From Cristatella mucedo (Eukaryota > Bryozoa > Phylactolaemata > Cristatellidae): a stretch of DNA of 30,000 nucleotides. The translations under genes were made by a program, and so were the position numbers. The stretch covers positions 1,382,501-1,412,500 of the forward strand of contig WPIO01000024.1 of NCBI GenBank assembly GCA_009760855.2, in the 5' to 3' direction. Shown here piece by piece: positions 20,301 to 30,000 of the stretch (position 1 is the first letter of the stretch; each line of letters opens with the position of its first letter). Below the pieces are notes generated by a model. The model saw only the letters and a program-made list of their open reading frames with translations. It had not been told where the DNA came from and ran no database searches.

Positions 20301-21745
20301 CAAGCCGGGATCTTTGCCCATTCACACCAATACTCTGGAGTCTTCCACTGAAATAGGACCTGAACCATGCAGTGCAGTGACAGTGGTGCCCAGGCGAGAT
20401 GAGAGACGCTCAAGAAGGATTTGGTGATCGATTGTATCAAAAGCTGCCGAAAGATCGAGCAAAACAAGCAGAGAGACTCTACCTAAGTCTGCATTCTTTA
20501 GTAGGTCGTTGTACACCCGAAGCAATACAGACTCTGTGGACTAAATAGCTCTACAACCAGACTGGAACTTACTAGCAAGATGTGAATTTTCAGTGTATGA
20601 GCTCAGCTGGTCTGCCACGACTCGATCCAGTGTCTTTGATAGGAACGGTAGAAGGGAGACTGGGCGGACGTTTTTGAAGTCCTCTCGGTCTAAGGTTTAC
20701 TTTCACGAGTAGTGGCCAGACTACAGCCTTTTTGAAAGGTGCTGGGACATGACCTGAGGCTAATCACATATTAATGATGTTAGTTATGCATGGTAGCAGC
20801 AGATCAATGCATCGTATAAGCAGGGCAGTGGGAATAGGGTCTAGAGGACTAGTTGTCCTCTTTGATTGGGATATGAACCTCAGGTCACTAGTGACCTTGA
20901 ATGTAGACATTGAGGTGCTGCATGGAATAGTGGGACAGGATTCTATGTAGACTGAATGAGATCTGCACGTGTTTAGATAAGCATAATTTCGTAATAATTG
21001 ATGATGATAAAGTGCAGTTCGATGAGAAAATTCGGTCGAATGTGTGACCTTTGATGTGAGTGAGGCCATGCACATGAGTCATAAGTGACAGTGAGTCAGT
21101 CAGTGCACAAAATTCAGTGCTGAAGGGTCAGATAAGTTATCAAAATGAATGTTGAAATCACCCGTAATGAGGAAATATCGATTTTTTGCATGCAGAACAG
21201 AAATGAGATAAGAGAAATCTGAGATAAAGGAGGACTTGGTACTTGGTGGGCAAGAGACTACTGCCACTATCGGTTGCTTGTTGTCGGATGAAATCAAGGC
21301 GATATATTCAAAAGACTGTTTCGAGGGTACTGCAAATAACTTGAAATCGAAGTTTGAGTGTGTGATAATAGCGATTCCACCTCCAGTTTTGATTGATCGA
21401 GGGTGTGAAAAACGATGAAGCCAGTCGGAGTTACGTCATTAATTGTCGGACAGTTTCAATCAAGGTGAGCAGGTCGAGGCCTTTTCATAACTAAGTTCGC
21501 TTATTACAAGGGATTTATTGCACATTGAACGAGGTTTCAAAGACAGGCGTTAAGTTGTACCGTCGGAGTTATAACAGGCCTGATGACCACAAAGTTAAAG
21601 AGATTCAAAGTAAGGCTTAAGGGATAATGCACTGAACAGTTCGAGACTGCTAGGAGTACCAAACGACAGGCACTCACTTCCCAGCTCCCGCCCAACGAGC
21701 CGTGTCTCAGATTTCGACCTCAGCCCCTTCGGAGGCTCCGGAGTG

Positions 21746-22959
21746 CTTTTCTTTTGATAGCGCATAATTCATTCATCTTAGCAATGGTAATAACATACAT
21801 GAATGCATTTTAACTACGATATAACTAGATGAGCCTGCCATTTGACTAAGTCTGCAATGCCTGTAGAAGTCAGTCAGAATATCACAATCAGTTGCTGGTC
21901 AGATAAGAACGACGAAGAATGTGCATTAGACATTAAATAGATAACTGTACGTTGGCAGAACGAATCGACTGAACTGCTGCTGCTGCCTGGACCAGTGGCT
22001 GCCTAGCCCAAATGATGCTCGAGCTGCTCTATACTAGGAAAGGCTGTACACTAAACTGTTCAGGTTTACGTCGAAAGCCTTCAGTCAGACGAATTGCTGC
22101 CAATGTTTAAAATGATCCAAAAACTCAACCGATGCGATAATACATATCTGGAGCAGTCTCAACCATTGACGGCACTGCCAGTCTACTTCCAGCATGTGAA
22201 ATGACAGGGGCAGCAGCAGCAGCAGCAGGTCTAGTGCTTGGTCAAATCGCAATGCTGTAGACATGAAGGAGCTAGGCAATAAGAAGAGGCTGAACAAAGC
22301 CTCTGAACTGGCAACGGGCCACTCCTGTGGGAAGATTTTACGTGCAGCCAGTCATGTTATGCAGCATGCGAATACTGAGGATCCTGGCAAGACACTAGCA
22401 AGACAAGACAAGGCAAGACACTAGACACTGTCTAGCCAATGGCTCGAAGGGTGGCATCAATAGTGGCAGACTCAGTATCTATCACCACCGTAGACACAAT
22501 TCCCGATGGCGGTCCGGCCCAGCTGACATGTGTGCCAGAGAGATACCAAAGTGCCTGTCGGGAAAACTGAGTTGCCAACAGAAAGAGCTTAGACTGCCTA
22601 CATGCTACTGGCCTGCTTTTCAGCAGCCTGAACTCTGACACTGCCAATGACTGGCCTCTAAGGTGACAGGTGACCTCTAGAGTGAGGCAAGAAAAGTGCA
22701 ACTGAACCGATCGCGAAGTGCTTAAATGAGACCTGCAGAGAGGGTAACGAAACAGGGAGAGGCCAGGCCGTCAGCAATGCTTGCTGATGGACTAAACCGG
22801 AGCTGTCAATGCGGCCTACTTTCAGCTAAGGAACGTCGCCGTAATCAGTGCCGGTTTAGATAAGAGTACGACAGCCAAGCTAGTCCGTGGGTCTGGGACT
22901 TGCGCATCTGGATCATCGCAATAACCTTTATTCAGGACTGCCGCTTCCGCTGTTCATCG
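21746..22959. other. No gene recognised
   Basis: Between two LINE remnants. One short plus frame (about 22440-22568, containing VDTIPDGGPAQLTC) has no family match that I recognise and no clear splice sites. Confidence 0.45.
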
Positions 22960-23635
22960 ATGACAAGTGGTGATGCAAATGCAAATCGAGGCAAACTGGT
23001 GATCCATTGCCACATCGCATCAGTTCTGTCTGAGCGTCACTGGCTCCCTGTTAAGAAGCAACCAATCAATTTTAAGATCTTCCCTCAGGCTGGCTTCCCG
23101 GTCGCTTCATTCGACTGCACTAACCTACCAATCCAACCTCCTTGCTCTCTAGTGTGTTCTTGAACCACTTGCGATTCAGCATCTAGTCATCTTGTAGTAA
23201 ATTGAAATCTTTTAGTGACCGAGTCTTCAGATCATATGCACCGAAAGTCTAAAACTCGCGTTCTGCTTCGGTCACTACCTACAACGACCTTGCATTTTAA
23301 GTCTCAGCCAAAGGCTCATCTGCTTCGGTCAGCCTTTGCCTTTGCCGCAGTGAATTAGGCAATTTGTTTCCAGTGTCCTTTGCATGCATAGCTGTTCGTG
23401 ATTACTGTTACGATTACTGCACGTTACCAGCTAGAGATGTAGTTTGAGTGACTTCGTGTTTCTTTGGCATGCTGGCCTAAGCTTGATACCTCGTTGCCTC
23501 TGCATGCTTAATGCCACGCGCATCACTAACAATTTGCTATTGATTCTCTTTCAGGGAGTTGTGACGCCCTTGGATAGTTATTAAGTTCTCTAAAAATGCC
23601 ATACAAACGACGTATTGTTATTATTATCCACATAT
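22960..23635 (+). mobile_element. 5'-truncated LINE 3' end, plus strand
   Basis: The segment begins in a CR1/L2-type C-terminal region: SVLSERHWLPVKKQPINFKI (about 23016-23077), matching the family's LHWLPV-x-x-R-I-x-FK motif. It continues, broken by stops and frameshifts, with DRVF-SYAPKV-NS-like sequence near 23220-23260. The 3'UTR ends in TTATTAAGTTCTCTAAAAATG, CCATACAAACGACG and an ATT repeat (about 23577-23630). The orientation is opposite to the LINE at 18464-21745. Confidence 0.72.
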
Positions 23636-24288
23636 ATGCACGTCCGCGTGCATGTGGAGCACAAAGTTTTTCATGCCAACAACTACAGTGAAGCCTCATG
23701 ACTTTCATCGTGGTTTCCTTCCATGGGAGCAGGACATGTCTCGTCGGCATCGAAAGTCGGCATCGAAACCTGGGCCATCAAGTGCCTTGGTAGGTAGGGA
23801 TCATAGCAACTGCCAGCACATGATCCTATTAATCAAGTAGACTAGAAATGCTTCAGCCCACAATATCTCGCACGGAGAATAATTTCTGGCGGCAGTCTGA
23901 CGACTTTCCATAATGTGCGTAATGAAAGGGTTGCAGTCTCACAGTATCTCATGGGAAGATTTATACTGAATTGGGCACTGAGTGTGAGCAGATAATGGCC
24001 ACCCAGTGCGGGTCGTGCATGACCGGTTCTCTTTCCACTTAAATTATGACACAAGGACAGAGATAGCATAACAGGTAATAGCTGCATTTCATGCTGCAGT
24101 CCACCCTTGGGATGGAGGGGCGCCCATCGAACAGCAGGCACCAGACAGGAATGTCATTCTTATCTCCAGCTCGCACTGTGGCTTGGCTTCCTCGGCAGAA
24201 CTGCACTGCAGAGCTGAAGCAGCATAAATTCACATTGGCTCCACTAAATGCCCAGGCTGCCACTCATCCAGCGAAGCCACTGAACACG
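23636..24288. other. No gene recognised
   Basis: Unique-looking noncoding sequence between the LINE 3' end and the perfect hairpin. No exon-like segment with flanking splice sites was found. Confidence 0.45.
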
Positions 24289-24342
24289 AGATACTCACGA
24301 GGGTAGAACACACTAGCTTGTGTTCTACCCTCGTGAGTATCT
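24289..24342. repeat. Perfect inverted repeat, 24-bp arms and 6-nt loop
   Basis: Arms 24289-24312 and 24319-24342 are exact reverse complements around CTAGCT. Each arm ends in a donor-like GTGAGTATCT on its own strand. It is not bounded by any recognisable element. Confidence 0.95.
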
Positions 24343-24915
24343 GCCGATGCACAGCCACAACTGTATCCTCTGCTGCCTCTTTCACCAACCTGGATGAGGC
24401 ATGATAAGCTAAGGCACCTGCCCAGCTCCAAGCTACACCCACTTATATTGGCAGCAACTGCAGCAGCAGCAGTACGGCTTCGGCGAGGCAAGGCAGCATA
24501 GGCAACAGTGGCAGCCAGGGATAGCCGAGAGTATTATGCAGGCAGCTGGTGGGTAGCTAGCATGGTGCTCTTTCTCTTCTCAGCCGACAGGACTGTAGCC
24601 ATTGCTCTAGGCTTAGGCGCTAGCTTGCCCCGAACAAGCTGCTCCTACCCTCCTCCCGGGTATTGAGGCATTAGGATGCATCCGAGCCTGAAGTCAGGAC
24701 GTGAGCAGCAACGGTGTTAAACTGCTCTGCACAAAGGCCTCTGTAGGTAAGAAGCAAAGAAAGACAGTCATTATAAACACCCAAACGGCTACCCGTGCTC
24801 GAAGTGCTCACCCTTTGGGCTGTCTCCATGCCCAGAGTGTGCCCTACAGTATAGAGAAAGTAATACCACCCTATGTAAAATTTTCGATGCTGACTTAGCA
24901 AGTTCATCATGTTAG
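24343..24915. other. No gene recognised
   Basis: The sequence between the perfect hairpin and the candidate exon at 24916. A short CAG run (about 24455-24472) is the only repeat noted. Confidence 0.45.
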
Positions 24916-25100
24916 TCTGATATGAGCAGAGTCAACCCACTGTTTTCTGAGTCTGTGTACCACCACTTGTGGAAAGTTCTACCAGATAGACCAGAGTCAG
25001 TTATTTGGGGAAATTTTGCTGGAAGATGCTTCTCGTACTGCCCTGTAGCTGGGCGCCTCGATTACAATAGAGCTGGAAACACTGCCATTTACATGTATAA
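24916..25100 (+). CDS. Candidate coding exon, family not recognised
   Basis: The stretch after ATGTTAG at 24915 is open to 25100 and closes at a strong donor-like TATAA/GTGAGCG. It encodes about 60 residues with balanced amino-acid use, including SESVYHHLWKVLPDR, SVIWGNFAGRCFSYC and GRLDYNRAGNTAIYMY. If unspliced, it is a 60-residue ORF from the ATG at 24922 ending at the TGA overlapping the donor. I recognise no domain. It could be part of a decayed transposon ORF or chance. Confidence 0.28.
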
Positions 25101-25173
25101 GTGAGCGTACTGTGAGTTCTGAATGCCACCCCAACTGAGCCTACTACTACTACTACTGCTGCCTACCTGCTAG

Positions 25174-25419
25174 GCCACTGATTGCATCTGGTGCAGCGAG
25201 CCGGCAATCAACTTCAAGACTGCATGCGAAGAGCTGGCACAAACAAGAGCTCTGTACAATTTACCGATGTCGGGGAGGGCAGAGCAGATGAGTCATCAGG
25301 GCGATGAGCTGGCACAACGAATAGCAGAGGGGTGTGGTTACAGACATCCTGCAGACCTACAGGCACATATACAGGAAATAACACACTGCTGCCACACCAT
25401 GACTAATAGGGCAAGCTAA
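25174..25419 (+). CDS. Candidate coding exon or remnant, family not recognised
   Basis: An acceptor-like tract (CTACTACTACTGCTGCCTACCTGCTAG) ends at 25173. The frame starting with GCC ACT GAT is then open for 81 codons to TAA at 25417-25419. The peptide includes EPAINFKTACEELAQTRALY and SGRAEQMSHQGDELAQRIAE, with a natural-looking Glu/Gln/Leu/Ala mix and likely helix. The open frame does not join in phase with 24916-25100 across the 73-nt gap, so a single spliced product is doubtful. Confidence 0.27.
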   Translation, partial: ATDCIWCSEPAINFKTACEELAQTRALYNLPMSGRAEQMSHQGDELAQRIAEGCGYRHPADLQAHIQEITHCCHTMTNRAS

Positions 25420-26692
25420 CCGTTGCAGCAGGTTCAGAGAGGTGAATACACATGCTACTTAAGTATGATCTTACAAACAAATCATTTGTTCATTCCTGAG
25501 GGCTGATATCATCCCCGGAGAAAAAAAGAAAATTAGCTTCCAGCAGTAGGACCAGCAGCCACGGTGTCGATGTTGTTAGGCGAGGTATTGTGGAGAGATA
25601 AGGTTTATGAGAAAAAAAAGAAGGATGAAGGAGGGCGAAAGAAGATATGAGAACGAGAGCAAAATATTGAGGAGAGAGTTAAAAGAGAGAGAGAGAGACA
25701 GAGACAGAGAGGAGAAATGAGAGAGTAAGAGGAGGAAGCATGTGGGAGGTAAGAGATCAGAGGAAGGAAGGGAAGAAAGAGAGCCTTTTTTGGCATGTCC
25801 CCTTCATATAATTAAGAGCCTTGGTGAACTGTAAAATTTGTAATCATGAGCAAGTGTTTGCTGACCATCGACAGGCCTGAACCCATGTGGCCAGAGAGCA
25901 ATAATGATGGAGGTTAAATAGCAGGGTCATTGACTTAGTGTTTCATAAATATAATTATCAGTAACGAATAATAGTTTGATTAGCATGTCGGATGTGCCGT
26001 TTGCAGTGACTTGTTAAGAGCTTGCCTGTGTATCTGCAATGGTCTAACTGTCATCTGATACCTTTGTTTGCAGCATCAATTTCTGACCTGTTATACTAAA
26101 CGCTATGCCCTGGAGTCGCCAAGTGGCGACCATAAATGCTGTTTTAATCAGGCCCTCTCATACCTTCCTTGCTTGGCATGCAACTATGAGCCGAGGTCCA
26201 TATGATCCTTGGGGTCCAAGAAGTAAGCAGTTCTTGACAGCCCCTTAAGATGGTGGAAGGTGGTTTTGTCCCCTCTCGTACTGCTGTGCTCAGGACTTCT
26301 CTGTCCAATCATGTTTGGCAGGCTAGCTACCTGCAGATCTTCGAGAGTCGCTTGACGATAAACATCTTTCCAGTTGCATATAGATTATAGCTCTTAACTT
26401 GGACTGCTGTGCTTGAGGATTGTGCCTATCAGCATAACTATTTCGAGTATTAACTGTGCTACAAGGTATTTCGAATACAAAACTATGCATGCAAAACCAA
26501 ACAACCACTAATTATTAGGGCCATGTAAAACATGGTCTAGTTTTTTCTGGTCAGTAAGTTGGTGATGTGAAGGTCACGACAGCTATGGCATGATGCAAGA
26601 CATTCTCCATAAGCTAGTCATTCATGATCGGTTCAAGTGGCAGAGCTGAATCATACGCCGGAGAACAACTCGGGATTTAGGTTTTGGTGCAG
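25420..26692. other. No gene recognised apart from the polypurine tract
   Basis: AT-rich noncoding DNA, with the GA-rich tract at 25606-25790 and a small hairpin GTCGCCA-ag-TGGCGAC at 26115-26130. Confidence 0.45.
25606..25790. repeat. Long polypurine (GA-rich) tract
   Basis: The plus strand is overwhelmingly A and G for about 180 bp, including GAGAGAGAGAGACAGAGACA near 25685-25705, with only scattered pyrimidines. This is imperfect low-complexity DNA of the kind that can form triplex (H-DNA) structure. Confidence 0.8.
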
Positions 26693-27215
26693 TTTAGCTA
26701 TCTTAGAAATGAGGCAGCAGTGAAAGGAATAGCTCACACAAATACGTTACAATCAGAAGTACAAGTAAGTAATTTATTTGCCATTGCTCCACGGTATTTA
26801 GCAGGAAACAAAACATTGGGGTCGGCCGTAAAGGATCAGCCATCACCCAGTGTCCATTGGCTAGCAAAAGGAAAGACTATCTATGGTTTACTGAGAGTTA
26901 TCTAGTAGCTGATACTAGCATCACTGCTGCATGATTATAGGTGAGCCGAGCCGTCAAAGTCGATGAGGGATGGAGGTGGAGAATTTCACGTTTTATTGGT
27001 CCTCATACCTGTAATCACAATCTTTTAATCAACCGTAAAGTGTGTAGTGCTAAAATAAGTAAAGAGATGACTAACATTATATTGAGGTCACGTTTTGTCA
27101 GTAAGTCAGTCTTTTTGGACTCAGCCAATCGTACCTGCCTATGTAGTGGTTGTTCACATGACACGGTCTGGGTGAGCGAGTGCAGGTATGAGTTCATACG
27201 GTGTGACCACATGTA
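26693..27215 (+). pseudogene. Possible Mutator-like (MULE) transposase fragment
   Basis: From 26941, after an acceptor-like CATGATTATAG, the frame encodes DEGWRWRISRFIGPHTCNHN, then LLINRKVCSAKISKEMTNII, then further residues to a stop near 27220. The W-x-I-x-x-F-x-x-HTC-x-H element followed by a Lys-rich helix recalls the DNA-binding N-terminal part of MULE/FLYWCH-type transposases. A short open block (26693-26765, FSYLRNEAAVKGIAHTNTLQ) ends in CAA/GTAAGT upstream. No DDE catalytic domain or terminal inverted repeats were found. Family assignment is tentative. Confidence 0.33.
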
Positions 27216-29394
27216 CTGCTGAGAATTACCCCCCTGCCGTAGGGAAATGCCTTCAATTCAATTCATTGTACCATGTGGTTACATAGCACCTTCAAGCCCA
27301 GCCATAAAAAAACAAAACTGGTGTTAACAGCCACCATCCAAAGGTTAGTACCAGCTTCTTCCAGCAAGATTTTTGACCCAGACCTTTGGTCTACTGCCAA
27401 CCACGTGACTGCTCAGCTTGTCGGTCCACTAATAAAGAGGATGTATGACATGACGTCACATGCCAGTCATGCTTACTGCCATGCATCCCTCATCATCAGA
27501 GACTCCCCAAGTTCAAGGCTGCGGCAGAGCTACGACATGTGGAAATGAAGTGCAAAGGACTGCAACGGTCATCGCTAGTTCATGAGAGTGAGTTATTAGC
27601 TAATCTGATATAGACTGCGGAATGTGTCACGTTGCAGAGGTATTTTAATCTTATATTTAAGTGAATATGCAACGAGCGTATGCAGTTTTCTCTGCTCATT
27701 CACTGGCACATGTGGTCATTAAAGACCACTCCATACATTTTCAAGCCTCTTGTGCCTAAGCCAATCGCCACATGAAAAGCTCACATGCATCACATTTTTA
27801 TGGATTCTGGCCCGTCTAACAGTGATGAGAGTGGCTGCTGAGAGAGTGCCTCCAGCACCCGACTGAGCTGCCTACAAAGGCGATGTCACGCTGTCACTAG
27901 TCTCAATGGTGGCAGTTAGTGGCCACTCCTAAGAAGACAGTTTTAGCAGCTCCCACCCCAAGTGCTCTGACAGGGGCCGCAGAAGCAAGGGAGTGGAGCT
28001 TAACTATGAGTAATAGCTTTGCGGCTGAGCTCCGAGGAATCTGACAGCCGAAGGTGAAAGCTGGCCAACAGAGGAAAGGCAGGCATGCCATGGCAGCCGA
28101 GTGCTCAGCAGCAGCTTAGCAGCCGCAGCTGCAAGTCTGCACTCGAACCTCGTTTCTGAAAATCTGCAGCCACTTCGGATACAATAGTTAACTCTGGTCT
28201 CACTTGCCTATTGCATTCTCTCACCTTTTCCGGTTGAGTCAGGCACGACTATCAGTCAGAGGGCTCTCTGTGAATAAAGCCCTATCGTCTCATTGCACAC
28301 CATTCGAGATTACGACACAACTGGTCTCTGCCTAAGTGTCGTTTTAATCTGAATGAATGCCCCAGCATCGAATGCAGTATCGGCTGGCAAATGCAGCACT
28401 GGTTGGTAAGGCTTTCCTTTTATTTTTTTCTATTGTGCCTATGGTTAGAGTTGACACCTCACGGCATAACGCGACCGGGCTCGACGTCTCGGGCTTGTGA
28501 CGTAATACCCAATCGCATGACCTGCTCGTGTGTCCACCGTCAGCCACACGCTCAGAGTCTCTTCAGCACCTTCTGACATCATTACAACCAGACCGTCGCT
28601 GCTTAAATGACCGCACGCAACGCTCGACGACTTCGTTGTCTTGACGACAAATATTTGCTTTCTATTTGTCTACTTTTTTCTCACGCCCCTTCCTCCTTAC
28701 CCTTTCTTGCCTCTTCCTGAGAGGGGAGGTAGCCCTTGTCAACCCGGAGATACAGCCATTTTTATTTAGCTGCAATGCACAGCTACTAAGTACCGGTACG
28801 ATTAAAGTCTCAGGAAAGTTCTGGGTGTGTAAGGCAGCCAGCAGACAAACAACTCGTGATGGTGGAGCTTATACAGGTGGGTAAACAGTACGGTGCCATT
28901 CTCAACCATTCTTCATGTAAAAGCAGCCCTCCATACGAATGAATGGTATTCAGTTAATAGCTCCACACCACTGCAGTAAATGGCGACCCTACATGTGACT
29001 ATGTGACTTCAATTGAAAAACCTGCACGATATCACCGACTTTATTCAGCTCCTGCTTACCAGGCCCAGTTTTCAAACAAAACGCTTGATTAGGCAGCACG
29101 AGAAAATATTTTAGAGGCTGACAATGAAGATACTCGTGGCACCTCACACTCATAACTAATCTACCAGGAACAAATGATAGCCGGCCCATAAACCAGTGCC
29201 GATGAGCAGCAGCAGCAGCATTTATTACAATACTCACACCAACTGCAATGCTTTGCATAGATGCTGTCTGTCTTATCTAGCCTACTCCATGGGGACGCTG
29301 AAATTCTCTGAATAGGAAATATTTGGCTGAATTGAATCGGACGAATTTACGGAGTTCTGAACACAGCAAAGGGATGTAACACCAGTAGGCAGAC
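27216..29394. other. No gene recognised
   Basis: Short open frames only, including a 91-residue one at 27273-27548 with no domain I recognise. No splice-bounded exon, SINE or RNA gene could be supported. Confidence 0.45.
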
Positions 29395-29480
29395 AGTTTG
29401 TATCACGTCGTCCTAGGGAATTCGAACCCACTACCGCCGATGCCATAGGCAAGAAGCGCCCCAACTTGTCCATTTTGCCT
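29395..29480 (-). mobile_element. tRNA-like SINE head (third family or remnant)
   Basis: The minus strand reads GGACAAGTTGGGGCGCTTCT, then GCCTATGGCATCGGCGGTAG, then TGGGTTCGAATTCCCTAG. This is a tRNA-like spacing with a B box GGTTCGAATTCC (one base longer than consensus). No acceptor stem closes it, so it is unlikely to be a working tRNA. I could not match its downstream part to SINE-A or SINE-B. Confidence 0.45.
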
Positions 29481-29864
29481 AGAAGGAAAGGTGCTTCGGC
29501 GATGATGGAGACACGACCCATCGAGCCGGAAACCCAGACCAACGAAGAGCCTGTGCCATGCCAGTAGCAGCGGCTGGGCAGAAACGATTGCTCCAGCTCA
29601 ACAGCAGCCTTGCCATGCACCCCGGCCAAACTTCTCTGAAGCAGGCTAAACAGATAGCAGCTGCTGACAAGACTTTTGGTTTTGTTTGCGGTGCTTCCTT
29701 GCAACGTGGGATTAGCGATTTAAAAAAATTTCAGCAGGGGAGCCTTTACTGATAGCTGCCTTGGGCAACGATGGATTAATCAGTTCCATGCCCTCAGACG
29801 AGCCCCCCCAAAAGCATTCTACTCTCTTTTGAATGGAAACGTACATTTTTATGGCTCTAAGGGA

Positions 29865-30000
29865 TCATAATAGCCTAGGAGGTAATGTGCTCGCTCTTTG
29901 CCACCGAGATCGTGGGTTTGAATTCTGTGAGTGGGCGATCCTTTATTCCCTACTGCAAGCTGAGGTGATGGCTGTTAAGGCTCTTCTGCTGCTAGACAAG
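29865..30000 (+). mobile_element. SINE-A copy, cut by window end
   Basis: The tRNA-like head (AGCCTAGGAGGTAATGTGCT ... GAGATCGTGGGTTTGAATTC) has a B box with one change from consensus. The shared body follows: GTGGGCGATCCTTTATTCCC, TACTGCAAGC, GGTGATGGCTGTTAAGGC, TCTTCTG. It is the third copy of the family and in the same orientation as the others. Its 3' end lies beyond the window. Confidence 0.7.

Larger units (their letters stand above)
18464..21745 (-). mobile_element. Degenerate CR1/L2-like LINE (endonuclease + reverse transcriptase), minus strand
   Basis: A near-complete but broken non-LTR retrotransposon. Reading the minus strand downward, AP-type endonuclease pieces occur at about 21540-20950: GGGIAI near 21375, LITGDFNIHFDN near 21160, and the HIKGH and SSSII segments around 21050-21000. 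RT fingers follow (SPLDPIPTALL, about 20860-20820), then LLDLSAAFDTIDHQ (about 20470-20420), [13 protein letters not shown] (about 19840-19800) and [11 protein letters not shown] (about 19745-19710), where the usual YADD reads YASD. Next come LQLVQNSAAR (about 19270) and a C-terminal SLPT-type segment ending at the stop near 18770. A 3'UTR of about 300 nt ends in GAGTTCTCGGAGGGTGCTAT and an ATT repeat at 18501-18464. Stops, frameshifts and two nested insertions make it inactive. The 5' limit near 21745 is approximate. Confidence 0.85.

Noticed and set aside
22441-22568. Short plus-strand frame containing VDTIPDGGPAQLTC, resembling an Ig-type strand
   Set aside because: Only about 42 codons, no convincing acceptor or donor, and no conserved Trp or second Cys in place.
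29282-29704. 140-residue minus-strand frame near the window end
   Set aside because: It overlaps the tRNA-like SINE head at 29395-29480 in its middle and shows no domain that I recognise.

Overview
This window looks like animal (metazoan) nuclear DNA. The features behind that view are a split gene with a neurexin-type secreted/membrane first exon, another short coding exon with canonical splice sites, CpG-island-like GC-rich stretches, CR1/L2-style LINE fragments, tRNA-derived SINEs, and many microsatellites (CT, CAG, ATT, GT). It shows no bacterial-style operons, ribosome binding sites or tightly packed genes. The cysteine pattern after the first laminin-G domain of the neurexin exon resembles invertebrate neurexin-1 as I recall it. 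A protostome, perhaps a spiralian, is my guess; the sequence alone does not fix the phylum.

Layout. Both well-supported coding segments are on the minus strand. The first coding exon of a neurexin-1-like gene is at 9700 to 8872 and ends at a consensus donor, so 1-8871 is most likely its first intron. That stretch holds no exon I can support, only simple repeats, a 5'-truncated SINE and a 575-bp CT-rich satellite. Upstream of the neurexin start, 9701-13330 is mostly GC- and CpG-rich and is the likely promoter/5'UTR territory. It contains three copies of one SINE family within about 700 bp and a strong hairpin. At 16792-16640 there is a 153-nt exon encoding the C-lobe of a protein kinase resembling the SPEG/obscurin/UNC-89 group, so a second gene on the same strand lies upstream of neurexin.

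18464-21745 is a decayed non-LTR retrotransposon on the minus strand with recognisable endonuclease, reverse transcriptase and C-terminal segments. Two further elements are nested in it: the 3' end of another LINE (19929-20300) and a SINE (19008-19190). A third LINE 3' end lies at 22960-23635 on the plus strand. Possible but unproven coding remnants are at 24916-25419 (two exon-like segments of unknown family) and 26693-27215 (a Mutator-like transposase fragment).

How the parts fit. The LINE 3' ends and the SINE-B copies share a 3' tail (GTTCTC, then a GCGCTATACAAAT-like core, often followed by ATT repeats). This suggests that SINE-B was mobilised by a LINE partner. A second SINE family (SINE-A) has three copies, the last cut off by the window end. 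I see no prokaryotic-type or otherwise clearly new gene system. The most unusual signals are the SINE/LINE tail sharing, the three-level transposon nest, a perfect 24-bp-arm hairpin that carries a splice-donor-like sequence on both strands, and the CT-rich satellite abutting a SINE tail.
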